The notes: generated by a model not told the origin, from the sequence alone. A DNA stretch of 64,000 nt from JAGIBJ01 sp032119795 (GCA_032119795.1 JAUMFO010000008.1:434001-498000), one strand, 5' to 3'. Positions 27,301 through 35,503 are shown, counted from the stretch's first letter. Translations and numbers: made by a program.

Positions 27301-28058
27301 CCGGCGGTGTCCTGATTCGCAGAGATCGGCGCGATGCCATAACCGGGGACGAGCCCGACCGTCGGCCGCAGGCCGACGAGGCCGTTGGCCTGCGACGGGC
27401 TGATGATCGAGCCGGACGTCTCGGTGCCGATCGTCAGCGCAGACAGCGCCGCCGCGCCAGCCGCGCCGGTGCCAGATGAGGAGCCGCTCGGGCCCTGATC
27501 GGCGTCGAGGCCGTTGAGCACTTGGCCGGTGAGGTTGGCAAAGCCCGAGTGCTGATTGCCGAAGGAGTTGGCGTACTCCGAGAGGCCCAGCTTGCCGAGG
27601 ATCACCACGCCACTGGCCCGCAGCTTCTTCACGATCCCCGAGTCCGTCTCGGGGTAGGAGTTGCGCAGCGAGTAGTTGCCCGCCGACGTGTACATGCCCT
27701 TCACGTCGATGAGGTCCTTGAGCAGGATCGGCAGGCCGTGGGCTGGCCCGAGGACCTTGCCCTCGGCCCGCAGCGCGTCGGCTTTGGCCGCCTCGTCGAG
27801 CGCGGCTTTGTTGTACTGCGTGACGGCGTTGAGGCCTGGGCCGCGCTTGTTGAGCGCGTCGATGCGAGCCAAGTAGGCGCGGGTGAGTTCAACCGAGGTG
27901 AGCTCACCCTTCTCCATCATGGTCACGAGCTGGGGGCCGGTGAGGCGCTCGAGATCGAGGACGGGAGCGGCGGAGGCGGTCGACGCGCTAGCGCCAACGG
28001 CGAGGCCGCAAAGGGCTGCGGCGACGCGGCGCCGAGCCCGGGAACGGGGTGGTGACAC
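24375..28058 (-). CDS. Giant secreted protein with tandem amidase domains, the second catalytically degenerate
   Basis: 1,227 residues. Signal peptide to about residue 31. Amidase-signature domain 1 (about 35-540) keeps the Ser-cisSer-Lys triad: Lys 114 in LPILLKD, the SGSSSG loop near 191-196 and the nucleophile Ser 217 in ETSGSI. Domain 2 (about 575-1070) keeps the fold and GGSSGG (734-739), but the Lys position is Asp 656 (LPVIVDD) and the nucleophile position reads Gln 763 within a two-residue-longer loop. A PVV-repeat linker then leads to a Lys-rich beta domain (about 1126-1227) like that of the protein at 4583-8104. GTG 28058 is the first start before the signal peptide. It would hydrolyse amides outside the cell; the substrate is unknown. 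A hairpin lies in the leader. Confidence 0.9.
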   Translation of the reverse strand: MSPPRSRARRRVAAALCGLAVGASASTASAAPVLDLERLTGPQLVTMMEKGELTSVELTRAYLARIDALNKRGPGLNAVTQYNKAALDEAAKADALRAEGKVLGPAHGLPILLKDLIDVKGMYTSAGNYSLRNSYPETDSGIVKKLRASGVVILGKLGLSEYANSFGNQHSGFANLTGQVLNGLDADQGPSGSSSGTGAAGAAALSALTIGTETSGSIISPSQANGLVGLRPTVGLVPGYGIAPISANQDTAGPMDRTVSDAAMNLQSTAGFDPLSKPGYASLFGPNVDAVIPPAPAEVPNYMSALKTDFVQGMRIGYNGTVGGGNPTVGPGPDFTPIAGTPLADAYAALVAGGATMVYRPSPGNANLAAVPLPTGYEQHITINSYYARLGASAPIKSLAEEVDDNNANPHEALKFGNSSHANSLNADITPGGANEIQYRTNLPQRKALYWAQINGMLDNGTPDTSDDVAAILGSVPQGPQAGYPQLTIPMGYSATLRRALSISVNGGAYKERDVIGISYVIEQATKKRKPASEVNPSMYRCADTVPAPAFSERGSCNPDYDTIMEKVGTRPALGFSLETESAKDLQDRLVDGTLTSETLTKAYLARIALTNAEGPALQAVRAVNLGAIDEAKALDQERVTEGRRGPFHGLPVIVDDTIDVKGMPTTAGSIGLQGSVPTKDSKIVARLKAGGAIILGKANVSEMNGVLDSNATEGYSALGGQVLLPSDTDNNVGGSSGGSTAAAAAGLAAMTIGMETSTDTAQMINPAALAGVVALKPTVGRVSRTGVLPVAKSQDAPGPIAKSVYDVALGLQVISAKDPEDSATSAAPTAPRYTDVLSASALKNKKVGVITSVAASYPGAVAAIADAGATTVTKTLPAAPTTPSIVTREFKRDLNAYLSGIPGAGAKSLQGVIDANVASPVEGLKYNQRDLVDAQTVDLADGPTATAYDTDKTTGLAEAKAYIDGLLNNGTPADLTDDVEIMAVPSGNPLIGIADRAGYPVLTVPSGFGSTVNGSAQNGRNPIGIVFIGAPFSEATLLADGYAFEQATKVRLAPSWTNPSMFRCVPGSTFYSPHHCHPGDRAYASPFVPLTDPVIPPTTPAVVTPPVVTPPVVAPPVVKPPVVKKPIVQFTVKTIKASKSGTFKVSVKCSKTAGDCTVKVRVMRGSKKLGVKTLTIKSGKSAALTVKPDSATKKSLAKGSKVKVKITFIGLSGSAAPTTKTVTVKP

Positions 28059-28067
28059 GGATGGACT

Positions 28068-28099
28068 TTCGGGGGTTTGGAGTGGGCGAGACCCCCGAA
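28068..28099 (-). promoter_or_regulatory. Hairpin in the 5' leader of the amidase gene
   Basis: TTCGGGGGT (28068-28076) and ACCCCCGAA (28091-28099) form a perfect 9-bp stem with a 14-nt loop, about 10 nt upstream of the GTG start, where a ribosome site would be expected. It could limit translation or form part of an operator. Confidence 0.5.
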
Positions 28100-28390
28100 C
28101 CAGCTGGATCAAGGCTGGCCGACCGCATCGAGAAACGGACCGAACGGAGACTCCGACCGCAGACTGGACCGCCTCGCCCACTTTGTAATGGGACGGTCGT
28201 ACAAGTAGGCCTAGACCGTCGGACAAGGGCGGCCCAGATCGCCGACCGATGCAGCACATTTGCGACGGTGGCTTGTGCCGAGGCGGCGGGATTCGGCCGA
28301 CGCGCCGAATTCGTTGACCGGGAGCACGAGCGCCGTCTGGCAGAACCAGACCGTCCCCGGCATGCGCTGGGAGCGGTAGCCCAGCGGCGA

Positions 28391-28396
28391 TAGGTT
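28391..28396 (+). promoter_or_regulatory. Candidate -10 element (TAGGTT)
   Basis: TAGGTT ends 6 nt before the GTG at 28403, with no ribosome site; leaderless start predicted. Confidence 0.45.
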
Positions 28397-28402
28397 GCGC
28401 GC

Positions 28403-29230
28403 GTGACGGATTGGACGGCCATCAACCGGGCGAACTGGGATGAGCGCGCCGCTGCGCATGCGGCGTCGCCGGACTACGCGGTCGAACGCTTCGTCAGCGA
28501 CCCCGCTTACCTCTCCGGCGAGGTGCGCTTCGATCGGCCGCGCCTCGGCGACCTGACCGGCGTTCGCGGCGTTCACCTGCAGTGCCACATCGGGACCGAC
28601 ACCGTCTCGCTCGCGCGCCTGGGCGCGCAGATGACGGGGCTCGACTTCTCGGCGCCCGCACTCGAGCAGGCGGCGTTGCTGGCGACGCGAGCCGGCGCCG
28701 AGATCGAATGGGCCCAGGCCGAACTCTACGGTGCGCCGAGCGTGCTCCCGGCCGGCGCGTTCGATCTCGTCTACACCGGGATCGGCGCGCTCTGCTGGCT
28801 GCCCGACATCCGAGGTTGGGCGCAGGTTGTGGCCGAACTCCTGCGTCCCGGTGGCCGCCTGTTTCTGCGGGAGGGCCACCCGATGCTCTGGACGCTCCAA
28901 CACGACCGCGACGACGACCTGCTGGTCGTCGACACGCCGTACTTCGAGCAGCCCGATCCGCTGGTCTTGCACGACGGCGGCACCTACGTCGAGACCGACG
29001 CGGAGTTCGCGACGACCACCACCGCCGACTGGAACCACGGCGTTGGCGAACTCATCACGGCGTGCTTCGACGCAGGACTGCAGCTCACCGCCTTCGAGGA
29101 GCACGACAGCGCTCCCTGGCCAGCACTTCCGGCCGAGTCACTGGTGCGCGACGAACTCGGCGAGTTCCGCCTGCGCGACCGCCCGAGCCGGCTCCCCATG
29201 ACGTACACGCTGCAGGCCACCAAGGCCTGA
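28403..29230 (+). CDS. SAM-dependent class I methyltransferase
   Basis: 275 residues. The SAM-binding motif I reads VHLQCHIGTDTVSLARLGA (a variant of the usual DxGxGxG, near residue 60), followed by the acidic VTGLDFS-type strand (MTGLDFSAPAL), motif near FDLVYTGIGALCWLPD and the post-motif LRPGGRLFL. It is close to methyltransferases of type 11, with substrate unknown. The C-terminal region has the W-rich VETDAEF..TADWNHGVGELI segment. The GTG start directly follows a -10-like hexamer. It is divergent from the amidase gene. Confidence 0.9.
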   Translation: MTDWTAINRANWDERAAAHAASPDYAVERFVSDPAYLSGEVRFDRPRLGDLTGVRGVHLQCHIGTDTVSLARLGAQMTGLDFSAPALEQAALLATRAGAEIEWAQAELYGAPSVLPAGAFDLVYTGIGALCWLPDIRGWAQVVAELLRPGGRLFLREGHPMLWTLQHDRDDDLLVVDTPYFEQPDPLVLHDGGTYVETDAEFATTTTADWNHGVGELITACFDAGLQLTAFEEHDSAPWPALPAESLVRDELGEFRLRDRPSRLPMTYTLQATKA

Positions 29231-29242
29231 ACCCGTTCGCTT

Positions 29243-29282
29243 GCGCGCGGGCCGCGGGAGAGAGTTTCCGCGGCCCGCGCGC
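29243..29282. terminator. Strong terminator stem between convergent genes
   Basis: GCGCGCGGGCCGCGG (29243-29257) and CCGCGGCCCGCGCGC (29268-29282) form a perfect 15-bp stem with a 10-nt loop. It separates the methyltransferase from the minus-strand membrane protein. Confidence 0.8.
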
Positions 29283-29295
29283 ACTGCACGAGCGG

Positions 29296-29862
29296 TCAGT
29301 GCAGATTGGTGCTTTGCCCGTTCTGGGCGGGCGTCGTGGAGTTGCTGATCGCCTCGCCGGCGCCCGTCACGATCTCGTGAGCGAAGTCGCCGGGCTTCCC
29401 GCCACGAACGGTGCCGCCCAGCGCGTCGCCGCCGCCCGTCGGCATGGCGTCGCCGACGCGCCCCTTCGCATCGGCCGGGATCGTTCCGCCGACGCCGAAG
29501 CCCAGATGTGCGCGGAAGCCTGGCTCGTCGGCGCCCCACGACTGGACCCGCTCGGCGCTGGCCGTGAGCTTGTCCATCGGGACGGGCCTCGACCCCGGAA
29601 ACGGCCCCATGCTTGAGCCAGCTCCTGGGGCGTTTGGTCGGATCGCCTCGGGCGCGGCTTCGCCGGCTCGGCCCGAGCGCCGCCGGCGCTCCGAGAAGCT
29701 CACCACGACCGCAATCATCGCGCCGCCGAAGGCCGCTGCGGCCATCAGCACCAAGCGCTGGCGCATCCGACCACGCTGAGCGCTGGCACGCTTGCGGCCG
29801 GTCGGGTCCTGCAGGGTGACCAGCAGCTTGCTGGCCATGCTCATCTTCGCGGCGGTGGTCAT
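29296..29862 (-). CDS. Single-pass membrane protein of unknown function
   Basis: 188 residues from ATG 29862, which has GAGGGG about 5 nt upstream. An N-terminal Lys/Arg-rich segment (residues 10-37) precedes one membrane span (about 40-56, LVLMAAAAFGGAMIAVVVSF), followed by RRRR and a Gly/Pro-rich outer or inner tail with little predicted structure. No family is recognised. It lies downstream of the polyamine transporter genes by 169 bp, probably as its own unit. Confidence 0.65.
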   Translation of the reverse strand: MTTAAKMSMASKLLVTLQDPTGRKRASAQRGRMRQRLVLMAAAAFGGAMIAVVVSFSERRRRSGRAGEAAPEAIRPNAPGAGSSMGPFPGSRPVPMDKLTASAERVQSWGADEPGFRAHLGFGVGGTIPADAKGRVGDAMPTGGGDALGGTVRGGKPGDFAHEIVTGAGEAISNSTTPAQNGQSTNLH

Positions 29863-30031
29863 CGCGTCCCCTCGATCGGTGGCTGGGCGCATCGTCCGCT
29901 TGGCGGGGCGGCTCGGTGTCGTCGTCAAGCGACTATCGCCGCCCATACACCGATAGGGGGCGGTCAGTGGCGGTCGACGTCCGCGGCGTCACCGTTGCAC
30001 CGTTGAGCCAAGCCAGCAAGCGTGGCGGCCG

Positions 30032-30904
30032 CTACCCGGCTGCGCGCCGCGAGTCGCGCCGGGCCAGGCTCTTCTGCACGGCCAGGTTGAGGCCGAGCAA
30101 CCCGAGGATCACGAGCAGCAGCATGGTCGCGAGCACGTTCACCTCGGCCGGCACGCCCTGGCGCGTGGCGCCGAAGATGTAGAGCGGGAACGTCTGCGTC
30201 TGGCCGGCGTTGAAGCTGGAGACCACGTAGTCGTCGATCGAGAGGGCGGCCGCCAGGACCGCCGCGCTGATCACACCCGGGGCGATCGTCGGCAGGGTGA
30301 TTCGCCAGAACGCCTGATTCTCGGAGGCGCCCAGGTCGCGGGCCGCCTCCTCGATGTGCGGGTCCATGCCTTGGAGGCGTGACTTGACGGTCACGACGAC
30401 GTAGGACATCGAGAACATCACGTGCGCGATGAACAAGGTCAGGAAGCCGGTGTTCATCCCCACGACGAGGAAGAGGCCCAGGAGCGAGGCACCGAGCACG
30501 ACCTCGGGGGTCGCCATCGGCAAGAACACGAAGAAGTCGGCTGAGCTACGACCACGCCAGCGGTAGCGCACGAGCGCGATCGCCAGCAGCGTGCCGAGCG
30601 CCACCGAGGCGAGCGTCGACGTGATCGCGAGCACCACCGAGTTCTTCATCGATCGCGCGAGATCCGGATCGGTAAATGGGTTGAGCCAATGGTCGAGCGT
30701 GAAGCCCTGCCACGTGAAGTTGAAGCGGCCCGCCGGATCGTTGAACGAGAAGACGATCGCGACGAAGATCGGCAGGAACAGGAACAGGATCGCGAGGACT
30801 GACCAGAGCCCCAGGCCCCAGTTGCGGAGCTTGGCCGTGCGGTCGCCAGCGCCGGCCGGCGCGACGATCTCCGTCACCTTGCTTGAGGGGGTCGTCACAG
30901 CCAT
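30032..30904 (-). CDS. potC: Polyamine ABC transporter permease, PotC-like
   Basis: 290 residues with six predicted membrane helices. The permease signature E-A-A-x(3)-G is seen as EEAARDLGASENQAFWRITLP (about 195-215), the loop that contacts the ATPase. The distribution of helices and the FSFNDPAGRF.FTWQGFTLDHW start are typical of PotC. It forms the inner-membrane channel with the PotB-like protein. Its ATG overlaps the stop of the upstream permease by 1 nt (TGATG). Last gene of the operon. Confidence 0.93.
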   Translation of the reverse strand: MAVTTPSSKVTEIVAPAGAGDRTAKLRNWGLGLWSVLAILFLFLPIFVAIVFSFNDPAGRFNFTWQGFTLDHWLNPFTDPDLARSMKNSVVLAITSTLASVALGTLLAIALVRYRWRGRSSADFFVFLPMATPEVVLGASLLGLFLVVGMNTGFLTLFIAHVMFSMSYVVVTVKSRLQGMDPHIEEAARDLGASENQAFWRITLPTIAPGVISAAVLAAALSIDDYVVSSFNAGQTQTFPLYIFGATRQGVPAEVNVLATMLLLVILGLLGLNLAVQKSLARRDSRRAAG

Positions 30905-31764
30905 CAGCCTGCGGCCTCCGTGAGGTTCTTGGTCCCCAGCAGCGCCGAGTAGATCGTGATGCCAACGAGGATGATCCCGATGAGCAAGAACGACAGCGCT
31001 GCCGCAGTCGGGTAGTCGAGGATCGTCAGGAAGTTCGTCTGGATGACGTTGCCGACCATGTACTGCTTGGAGGATCCGAGCAGCGCGGCGTTGATGAAGT
31101 CACCGGTCGCCGGAATGAAGACGAGCAGCGAGCCAGCAAAGATGCCCGGCGTCGCCAGCGGCACGGTGACCTTGCGGAACGCGACGGCCCGCGAGGCGTA
31201 GAGATCGGTCGCGGCCTCGATCAAACGGCGATCCAGCCGCTCGAGCGAGGCGTAGAGCGGGAGCACCATGAAGGGCAGGAAGTTGTAGGCGATGCCACCG
31301 ATCACCGCGGTGCTCGTCGCCAAGATCCGGCCGTCGTCGGCGAGAATGCCGAGGCTTCGCAGCTGGCCGACGATCCAGCCGTTGTCCGTCAGCAGCAGCT
31401 GCCAGGAGACCGTCCGCAGCACCTGACTCATGAAGAACGGGAGGACGACCATCAGCAGGAGGAAGCCCTTCCACTTGCCGGCTTTGTAGGCGATGAAGTA
31501 GGCCAGCGGGAAGCCGATCGTGAGGCAGATGATCGTCGCGGCGAACGCGTAGATCAGCGAGCGCTCGATCTGCGGCCAGTACTCCTTGATCGCCTCGGTG
31601 TAGTTGCTGAACGCCCAGGTGAACTCGTAGCCGGCCTCCGGGTCGCCCGTCATCAGCGACACGTTGGCCTGGTTGATCAGCGGGATGCCGAAGAAGATGA
31701 TCAGCCACAGCAGCCCGGGGAGGGCGAAGTACCAGGGGATCAATCGTTGGCGGTTCTTCAACAT
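30904..31764 (-). CDS. potB: Polyamine ABC transporter permease, PotB-like
   Basis: 286 residues, six predicted helices. The ATPase-contact loop reads IEAATDLYASRAVAFRKVTVPLATPG (about 185-210); the usual Gly is replaced by Tyr in DLYAS. The segment LPFFMSQVLRTVSWQLLL and the N-terminal LPGLLWLIIFFGIPL are characteristic of PotB. ATG at 31764 starts 8 nt after the stop of potD, with GGAGG upstream inside the potD end. It works with the PotC-like permease and PotA-like ATPase. Confidence 0.93.
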   Translation of the reverse strand: MLKNRQRLIPWYFALPGLLWLIIFFGIPLINQANVSLMTGDPEAGYEFTWAFSNYTEAIKEYWPQIERSLIYAFAATIICLTIGFPLAYFIAYKAGKWKGFLLLMVVLPFFMSQVLRTVSWQLLLTDNGWIVGQLRSLGILADDGRILATSTAVIGGIAYNFLPFMVLPLYASLERLDRRLIEAATDLYASRAVAFRKVTVPLATPGIFAGSLLVFIPATGDFINAALLGSSKQYMVGNVIQTNFLTILDYPTAAALSFLLIGIILVGITIYSALLGTKNLTEAAG

Positions 31765-31771
31765 GGCGAAC

Positions 31772-33010
31772 TCAGCCTCCGGTCACGCGAGCAAACGCCT
31801 TGTCGAGCACCTGCCGCTGCGGGCTCGAGAACTGGCCGTACGGGTAGAACTTCTTTTGCTGCTCGTCGGGCGGGAAGACCAGCGGATTGTTGGCGAGATC
31901 AGGGTCGGTCTTCGCGATGATCTCGCGCACGCCCTTCACCGGCGGGATGTAGTTCACGTAGGCGGCGATCTTGGCCGCCACCTCCGGCTCGTAGACGAAG
32001 TTCATCATCGTCTCCGCCGCATAGGGGTGCTCGACCTTGGCCGGGAGCATCATGTTGTCGGTCCAGAGGACGGCGCCCTCCTCCGGGTAGGCGAAGCGCA
32101 GATTCGGATTGTCGGCCTGGAGCTGGACCATGTCGCCTGAGAAGGCGAGGGCAAGCACGATGTTGCCCTTCGTCAGGTCGGTGGCGTAGTCGTTGCCGGT
32201 AAAGCGGCGGAACTGCCCGGCTTTGGCGGCCTTGTCGACCTTCTCGATGCCTCCTAGGTAGCCGTCCATGCCGGCGGTCCTCGGGTCGACGCCGTCGCCA
32301 ACGAGTACGGCCGTGACGGTGTCGAGCACATCCTGGAGCATCGTGACCTTGCCCTTCCACTCCGGATTGAAGAACTCGTCCATCGACTTCAGCTCGCGGC
32401 CCGTCGCCTTGATGTCGTAGCCCAGACCCAGGGAACCCGACTGCCAGGGCAGCGTGAACAACCGCTCGGGATCAAACGGCGGGCTCTTGAGCGGATCGGT
32501 GAGGTACTTCACCCCATTGGGGATGTTGCGCTTGTCGATCGGCGTGACGAACGAGCTGCGCACCCAGCGGGCTGCCATCGGATCGGTGAGCACCACGATG
32601 TCTCGGCCGATCGTCTTCCCGGCCGTGAGCTGCGGGCGCACCTTGCCGTAGAACTCGTTGTTGTCGTTGATCTCCTCGACGTACTTGACCTTGCCGCCGT
32701 ACTGCTCGTCGAACTCCTTCAGGACCGCCTTGTCGATGTAGAGCGGCCAGTTGGCAAAGACCCAATCGCCGATCGGCACCTTCGGGTGGTTGACCGTGGC
32801 AGCGATCTTCGCGAGCTCGGCAACGTTCTTCTCCGCCGTTCCGGCGATCCCGCACGCCGAGAGGAAGGTCGCGAGCCCGGACGTCATCGCGACGGCACCG
32901 GCGCTGCGCCCCAGAAAGCGGCGACGATCCATCTCTCCGCTCCAGAGCATCTGCTCCAGGCGCGACTCGATCTGGGCGCGGCTTGGCGGCCGCTGGCCAG
33001 CCTCAGACAT
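31772..33010 (-). CDS. potD: Polyamine-binding lipoprotein, PotD-like, with a Tat-type signal
   Basis: 412 residues. A cytosolic stretch of 26 residues precedes MDRRRFLG (29-34), a twin-arginine motif, then a hydrophobic segment and lipobox FLSAC with Cys 53 as the lipid anchor. The mature part has the PotD features: VPIGDWVFANWPLYID, LTDPMAARWV, VLDTVTAVL and a C-terminal segment rich in Pro. It binds the substrate outside the membrane and delivers it to the permeases. Putrescine or spermidine is the family substrate; this member could bind something related. It overlaps potA by 8 nt. Confidence 0.92.
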   Translation of the reverse strand: MSEAGQRPPSRAQIESRLEQMLWSGEMDRRRFLGRSAGAVAMTSGLATFLSACGIAGTAEKNVAELAKIAATVNHPKVPIGDWVFANWPLYIDKAVLKEFDEQYGGKVKYVEEINDNNEFYGKVRPQLTAGKTIGRDIVVLTDPMAARWVRSSFVTPIDKRNIPNGVKYLTDPLKSPPFDPERLFTLPWQSGSLGLGYDIKATGRELKSMDEFFNPEWKGKVTMLQDVLDTVTAVLVGDGVDPRTAGMDGYLGGIEKVDKAAKAGQFRRFTGNDYATDLTKGNIVLALAFSGDMVQLQADNPNLRFAYPEEGAVLWTDNMMLPAKVEHPYAAETMMNFVYEPEVAAKIAAYVNYIPPVKGVREIIAKTDPDLANNPLVFPPDEQQKKFYPYGQFSSPQRQVLDKAFARVTGG

Positions 33011-34220
33011 CGGCGCCGACCGTGACGACGAACGTGTGGGCCGGCTCCCAGGAGAGTTCGACCTCCGTGCCGTCGGCCAGCCACTCAGCCTCTTCGCGCG
33101 CATTGTTTTGGACGGTCACGATCAGCTCGTCGCCGGCGGGCGTCTTCACGTGGTACTCCAGCGAGACACCCAGGAATGCCGAGGTGACCACGTGCGCACG
33201 CACGCGATTGCAGCGACTCGGCTCCGGGTCGAGGTCATGGAGCTCGCTGATCCAGACCTTCTCCGGCCGCACGCCGACGGCCAGCTCGCCGGACGTCGCC
33301 GCGACGCGCCGCGTCGGCACCTTGAACTTGTTGCCGTCGTGCGTCTCGGCAACCGAGCTGTCGCCATCGGTACCCGTGATCGACGCCTTGACGAGATTCG
33401 ACTGCCCGAGGAAGTTCGCCACGAACGCCGTGCTGGGGTAGTCGTAGAGTTCCCGCGCGCTGCCGGCCTGCTCGATCCTGCCGCGGTTCATGACGGCAAT
33501 CACGTCGGCCATCGTCATGGCCTCCTCCTGATCGTGCGTCACGTGCACGAACGTGATCCCGACTTGCTCCTGCACCTTCTTGATCTCGACCTGCAGCTGG
33601 CGGCGCAAGCGAAGGTCGAGCGCGCCGAGCGGCTCGTCGAGCAGGAGCGCGCCGGGGCGGTTGACGAGCGCGCGCGCCAAGGCAACGCGCTGCTGCTGAC
33701 CGCCGGACAGCGCCGCTGGACGGCGCTCGGCCAGGTGCGAAAGCTGGACCGACTCCAAGGCCTCAGCAGCGCGGCGCTTCACCTCGGCCTTCCCGACCTT
33801 GCTGCGCTCCAGCCCGAACGCCACGTTCTTGGCGACCGTCAGATGCGGGAACAGCGCGTAGGACTGAAAGACCGTGTTGACGGCGCGCTTGTTCGGCGGG
33901 AGGTTCGTCACGTCCTTGCCGTCCAAGTGGACGGTGCCGACGCTCGGCACCTCGAAGCCACCGATCATCCGCAGCGTCGTCGTCTTGCCGCAGCCCGACG
34001 GCCCGAGCAGCGCGTAGAACGTGCCGGGCTGGATCTCCAGGGAGAGGTCGTCGATCACCGTGACGTCGCCGTAGAATTTGCTGACGCCCTCGAGGCGGAT
34101 CTCGCCCGTCGCTGCTGCGGCTGAAGCCGGAGCCGGCTGGTCGACGTCTGGGGTCAGCTGCTCGGGAGTGCTCACGCGATTCAACCTAACCCCGCCACCG
34201 GCCGTTGTCTTTCCATCCAT
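33003..34220 (-). CDS. potA: Polyamine ABC transporter ATPase, PotA-like
   Basis: 405 residues. ABC domain with Walker A GPSGCGKTT (73-81), Q-loop FQSYALFPHL, signature LSGGQQQR, Walker B LLLDEP and the switch His in VTHDQEE. A C-terminal TOBE domain (about 310-400) follows. A 35-residue low-complexity N-terminal extension (Ala/Pro/Thr) precedes GEIRLEGVSKFYG; a GTG at residue 17 could be the start of a shorter form. ATG at 34220 was chosen for its AGGGGGTG ribosome site. First gene of the pot operon; ATP hydrolysis drives uptake. Confidence 0.95.
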   Translation of the reverse strand: MDGKTTAGGGVRLNRVSTPEQLTPDVDQPAPASAAAATGEIRLEGVSKFYGDVTVIDDLSLEIQPGTFYALLGPSGCGKTTTLRMIGGFEVPSVGTVHLDGKDVTNLPPNKRAVNTVFQSYALFPHLTVAKNVAFGLERSKVGKAEVKRRAAEALESVQLSHLAERRPAALSGGQQQRVALARALVNRPGALLLDEPLGALDLRLRRQLQVEIKKVQEQVGITFVHVTHDQEEAMTMADVIAVMNRGRIEQAGSARELYDYPSTAFVANFLGQSNLVKASITGTDGDSSVAETHDGNKFKVPTRRVAATSGELAVGVRPEKVWISELHDLDPEPSRCNRVRAHVVTSAFLGVSLEYHVKTPAGDELIVTVQNNAREEAEWLADGTEVELSWEPAHTFVVTVGADV

Positions 34221-34297
34221 GGCACCCCCTGGACGCTCGTTCTGGCCGGTGGTCCAACACGACACCGGCGACCGGTTGATAGACATGCAGCACGCAA

Positions 34298-34340
34298 GAC
34301 GCCCCGTCACCTCGACCTAGGTCAGGGGTGACGGGGCGTC
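34298..34340 (-). terminator. Terminator hairpin between the glycosidase-like gene and potA
   Basis: GACGCCCCGTCACC (34298-34311) and GGTGACGGGGCGTC (34327-34340) form a perfect 14-bp stem with a 15-nt loop containing the palindrome CCTAGG. On the minus strand it follows the stop of the gene at 34390 and precedes potA by about 78 bp. The tail is only weakly T-rich. Confidence 0.8.
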
Positions 34341-34389
34341 GTGGTTTTCGGCCGCGGCGACCGAATCTTCTGGACGGTCGGACTTCGCG

Positions 34390-35349
34390 TTAGCGCGAGT
34401 ACCCGGGGGCGAGCTTCTTCAGCGTGCGCAGGCTCGCGCGCTCCTGGCCGTCGGGGCCCACGAGGCCCGCGTCGAAGCGGTCGCGTCCGCAGCCCTGCCC
34501 GAACCAGTTGTAGAGCATGACCAGCTCCACGCCCTGGCTCTTGAACTTCTTCGCGAGCGTGAACACGTTCTTGGTCCGGTCGGCAGCGCGCGTGGTGGAG
34601 CACTTGAAGCTCTTGCCGAACTCGACGACGCCGCCCGTCTCGGTGAACCAGAACTTCGTGGTCTTGTTGTACTTGCGGGAGGTCTTGATCATCGACGCGG
34701 TGAACGTGCTGCGCTTGCGATTCACGTCGCCGTAGTTGTGGATACCCACGAGCTTGGCCCGCTTGCGGTAGGTCGGGGAGAGCGCCGCGTAGAACTTGGC
34801 CTGGTACTTCTCCACGCCGCCCTGGTCGAGGACGTCGAGCGCGACGATGCGGTCCTTGGAGCCCACGACGGTGTACATCGCCTTAAAGAACTGGGCGGCC
34901 CGCTTGGGATCCTTGTAGGTGGGCTGGGAGGCGTGGTTGGCCTCGTTCCAGACGCCCCACTCCTTCACACCCAGCGGTCGGAAGATCTCGACGGCCTTCT
35001 TCACCTCCTTGGTGTAGGCGGCGACGGTCGGCAGCTTGGCCTTCTTCGACGCGAAGTTGTCGGTCGACATGTGGAGCAGGACGCTCACGCCCGCGGCGCG
35101 AGCCGCGTTGACGTAGGCCACCGCGCGATCACGCTGGAACGTGTTCGTGTCGGTCATCGCGTTCCACGGGATGAAGTACCGCGTCTTCTTGAGCTTGAGG
35201 TCTTTCCAGCCCTGCTGGCTGAACATGTCGAGGCTCTGATCGCCGACGCCGAGCTTGATCGAGGACCTCGCGGCCGAAGCAGGGGACGCGGCGACGCCGA
35301 GGAAAAAGAGCGCCAGGAGGGGGACCACAAGGGCCTTGAGTCGTTGCAT
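34390..35349 (-). CDS. Secreted glycoside-hydrolase-like protein (clan GH-A fold)
   Basis: 319 residues. Signal peptide to about residue 26 (ASA). The sequence shows the (beta/alpha)8 pattern with the acid/base site in WGVWNEAN (Glu 136) and the nucleophile in FWFTETGG (Glu 237), spaced as in GH-A families such as GH39 and GH5. The paralogue at 39400-40401 shares LKKTRY..PW.A, NEANH, HNYG and TETGGV. ATG 35349 begins a signal peptide; only a weak GGA precedes it. It would act on an extracellular polysaccharide or glycoside; the substrate is unknown. Two such genes flank the ppx-HxlR region. Confidence 0.85.
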   Translation of the reverse strand: MQRLKALVVPLLALFFLGVAASPASAARSSIKLGVGDQSLDMFSQQGWKDLKLKKTRYFIPWNAMTDTNTFQRDRAVAYVNAARAAGVSVLLHMSTDNFASKKAKLPTVAAYTKEVKKAVEIFRPLGVKEWGVWNEANHASQPTYKDPKRAAQFFKAMYTVVGSKDRIVALDVLDQGGVEKYQAKFYAALSPTYRKRAKLVGIHNYGDVNRKRSTFTASMIKTSRKYNKTTKFWFTETGGVVEFGKSFKCSTTRAADRTKNVFTLAKKFKSQGVELVMLYNWFGQGCGRDRFDAGLVGPDGQERASLRTLKKLAPGYSR

Positions 35350-35497
35350 GGGGGTTCCAAACCGGTCGGAGGGTCGGCGTTGCGCCACGGCCGCCGCACG
35401 TGGCGCGAAGCAGCTTGGCAGCCTCCAGAGCGCGGGCGCGCCGGTCCGGCTGGGCGGGCCTGTGCGCCGTCTATTGGCTCTACGCCGCTGGGGGCAA

Positions 35498-35503
35498 TAG
35501 GCT
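35498..35503 (+). promoter_or_regulatory. Candidate -10 element (TAGGCT)
   Basis: TAGGCT ends 11 nt before the ppx ATG; TTGGCT lies 18 bp upstream of it and may be the -35. Confidence 0.45.

Larger units (their letters stand above)
28059..28402. other. Divergent intergenic region with two inverted repeats
   Basis: About 344 bp between the amidase and methyltransferase starts. It contains the leader hairpin at 28068-28099, a second inverted repeat GACGGTC (28192-28198) / GACCGTC (28214-28220), and a candidate -10 at 28391-28396 for the methyltransferase. The second repeat could be an operator. No gene is seen. Confidence 0.5.

Noticed and set aside
30032..34220. Horizontal transfer of the pot operon
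   Set aside because: Base composition and codon use match the neighbours and the gene order is common; nothing marks an insertion.
34298..34340. Riboswitch upstream of potA
   Set aside because: It is one simple perfect stem placed behind the upstream gene's stop, which fits a terminator; no conserved aptamer pattern was seen.
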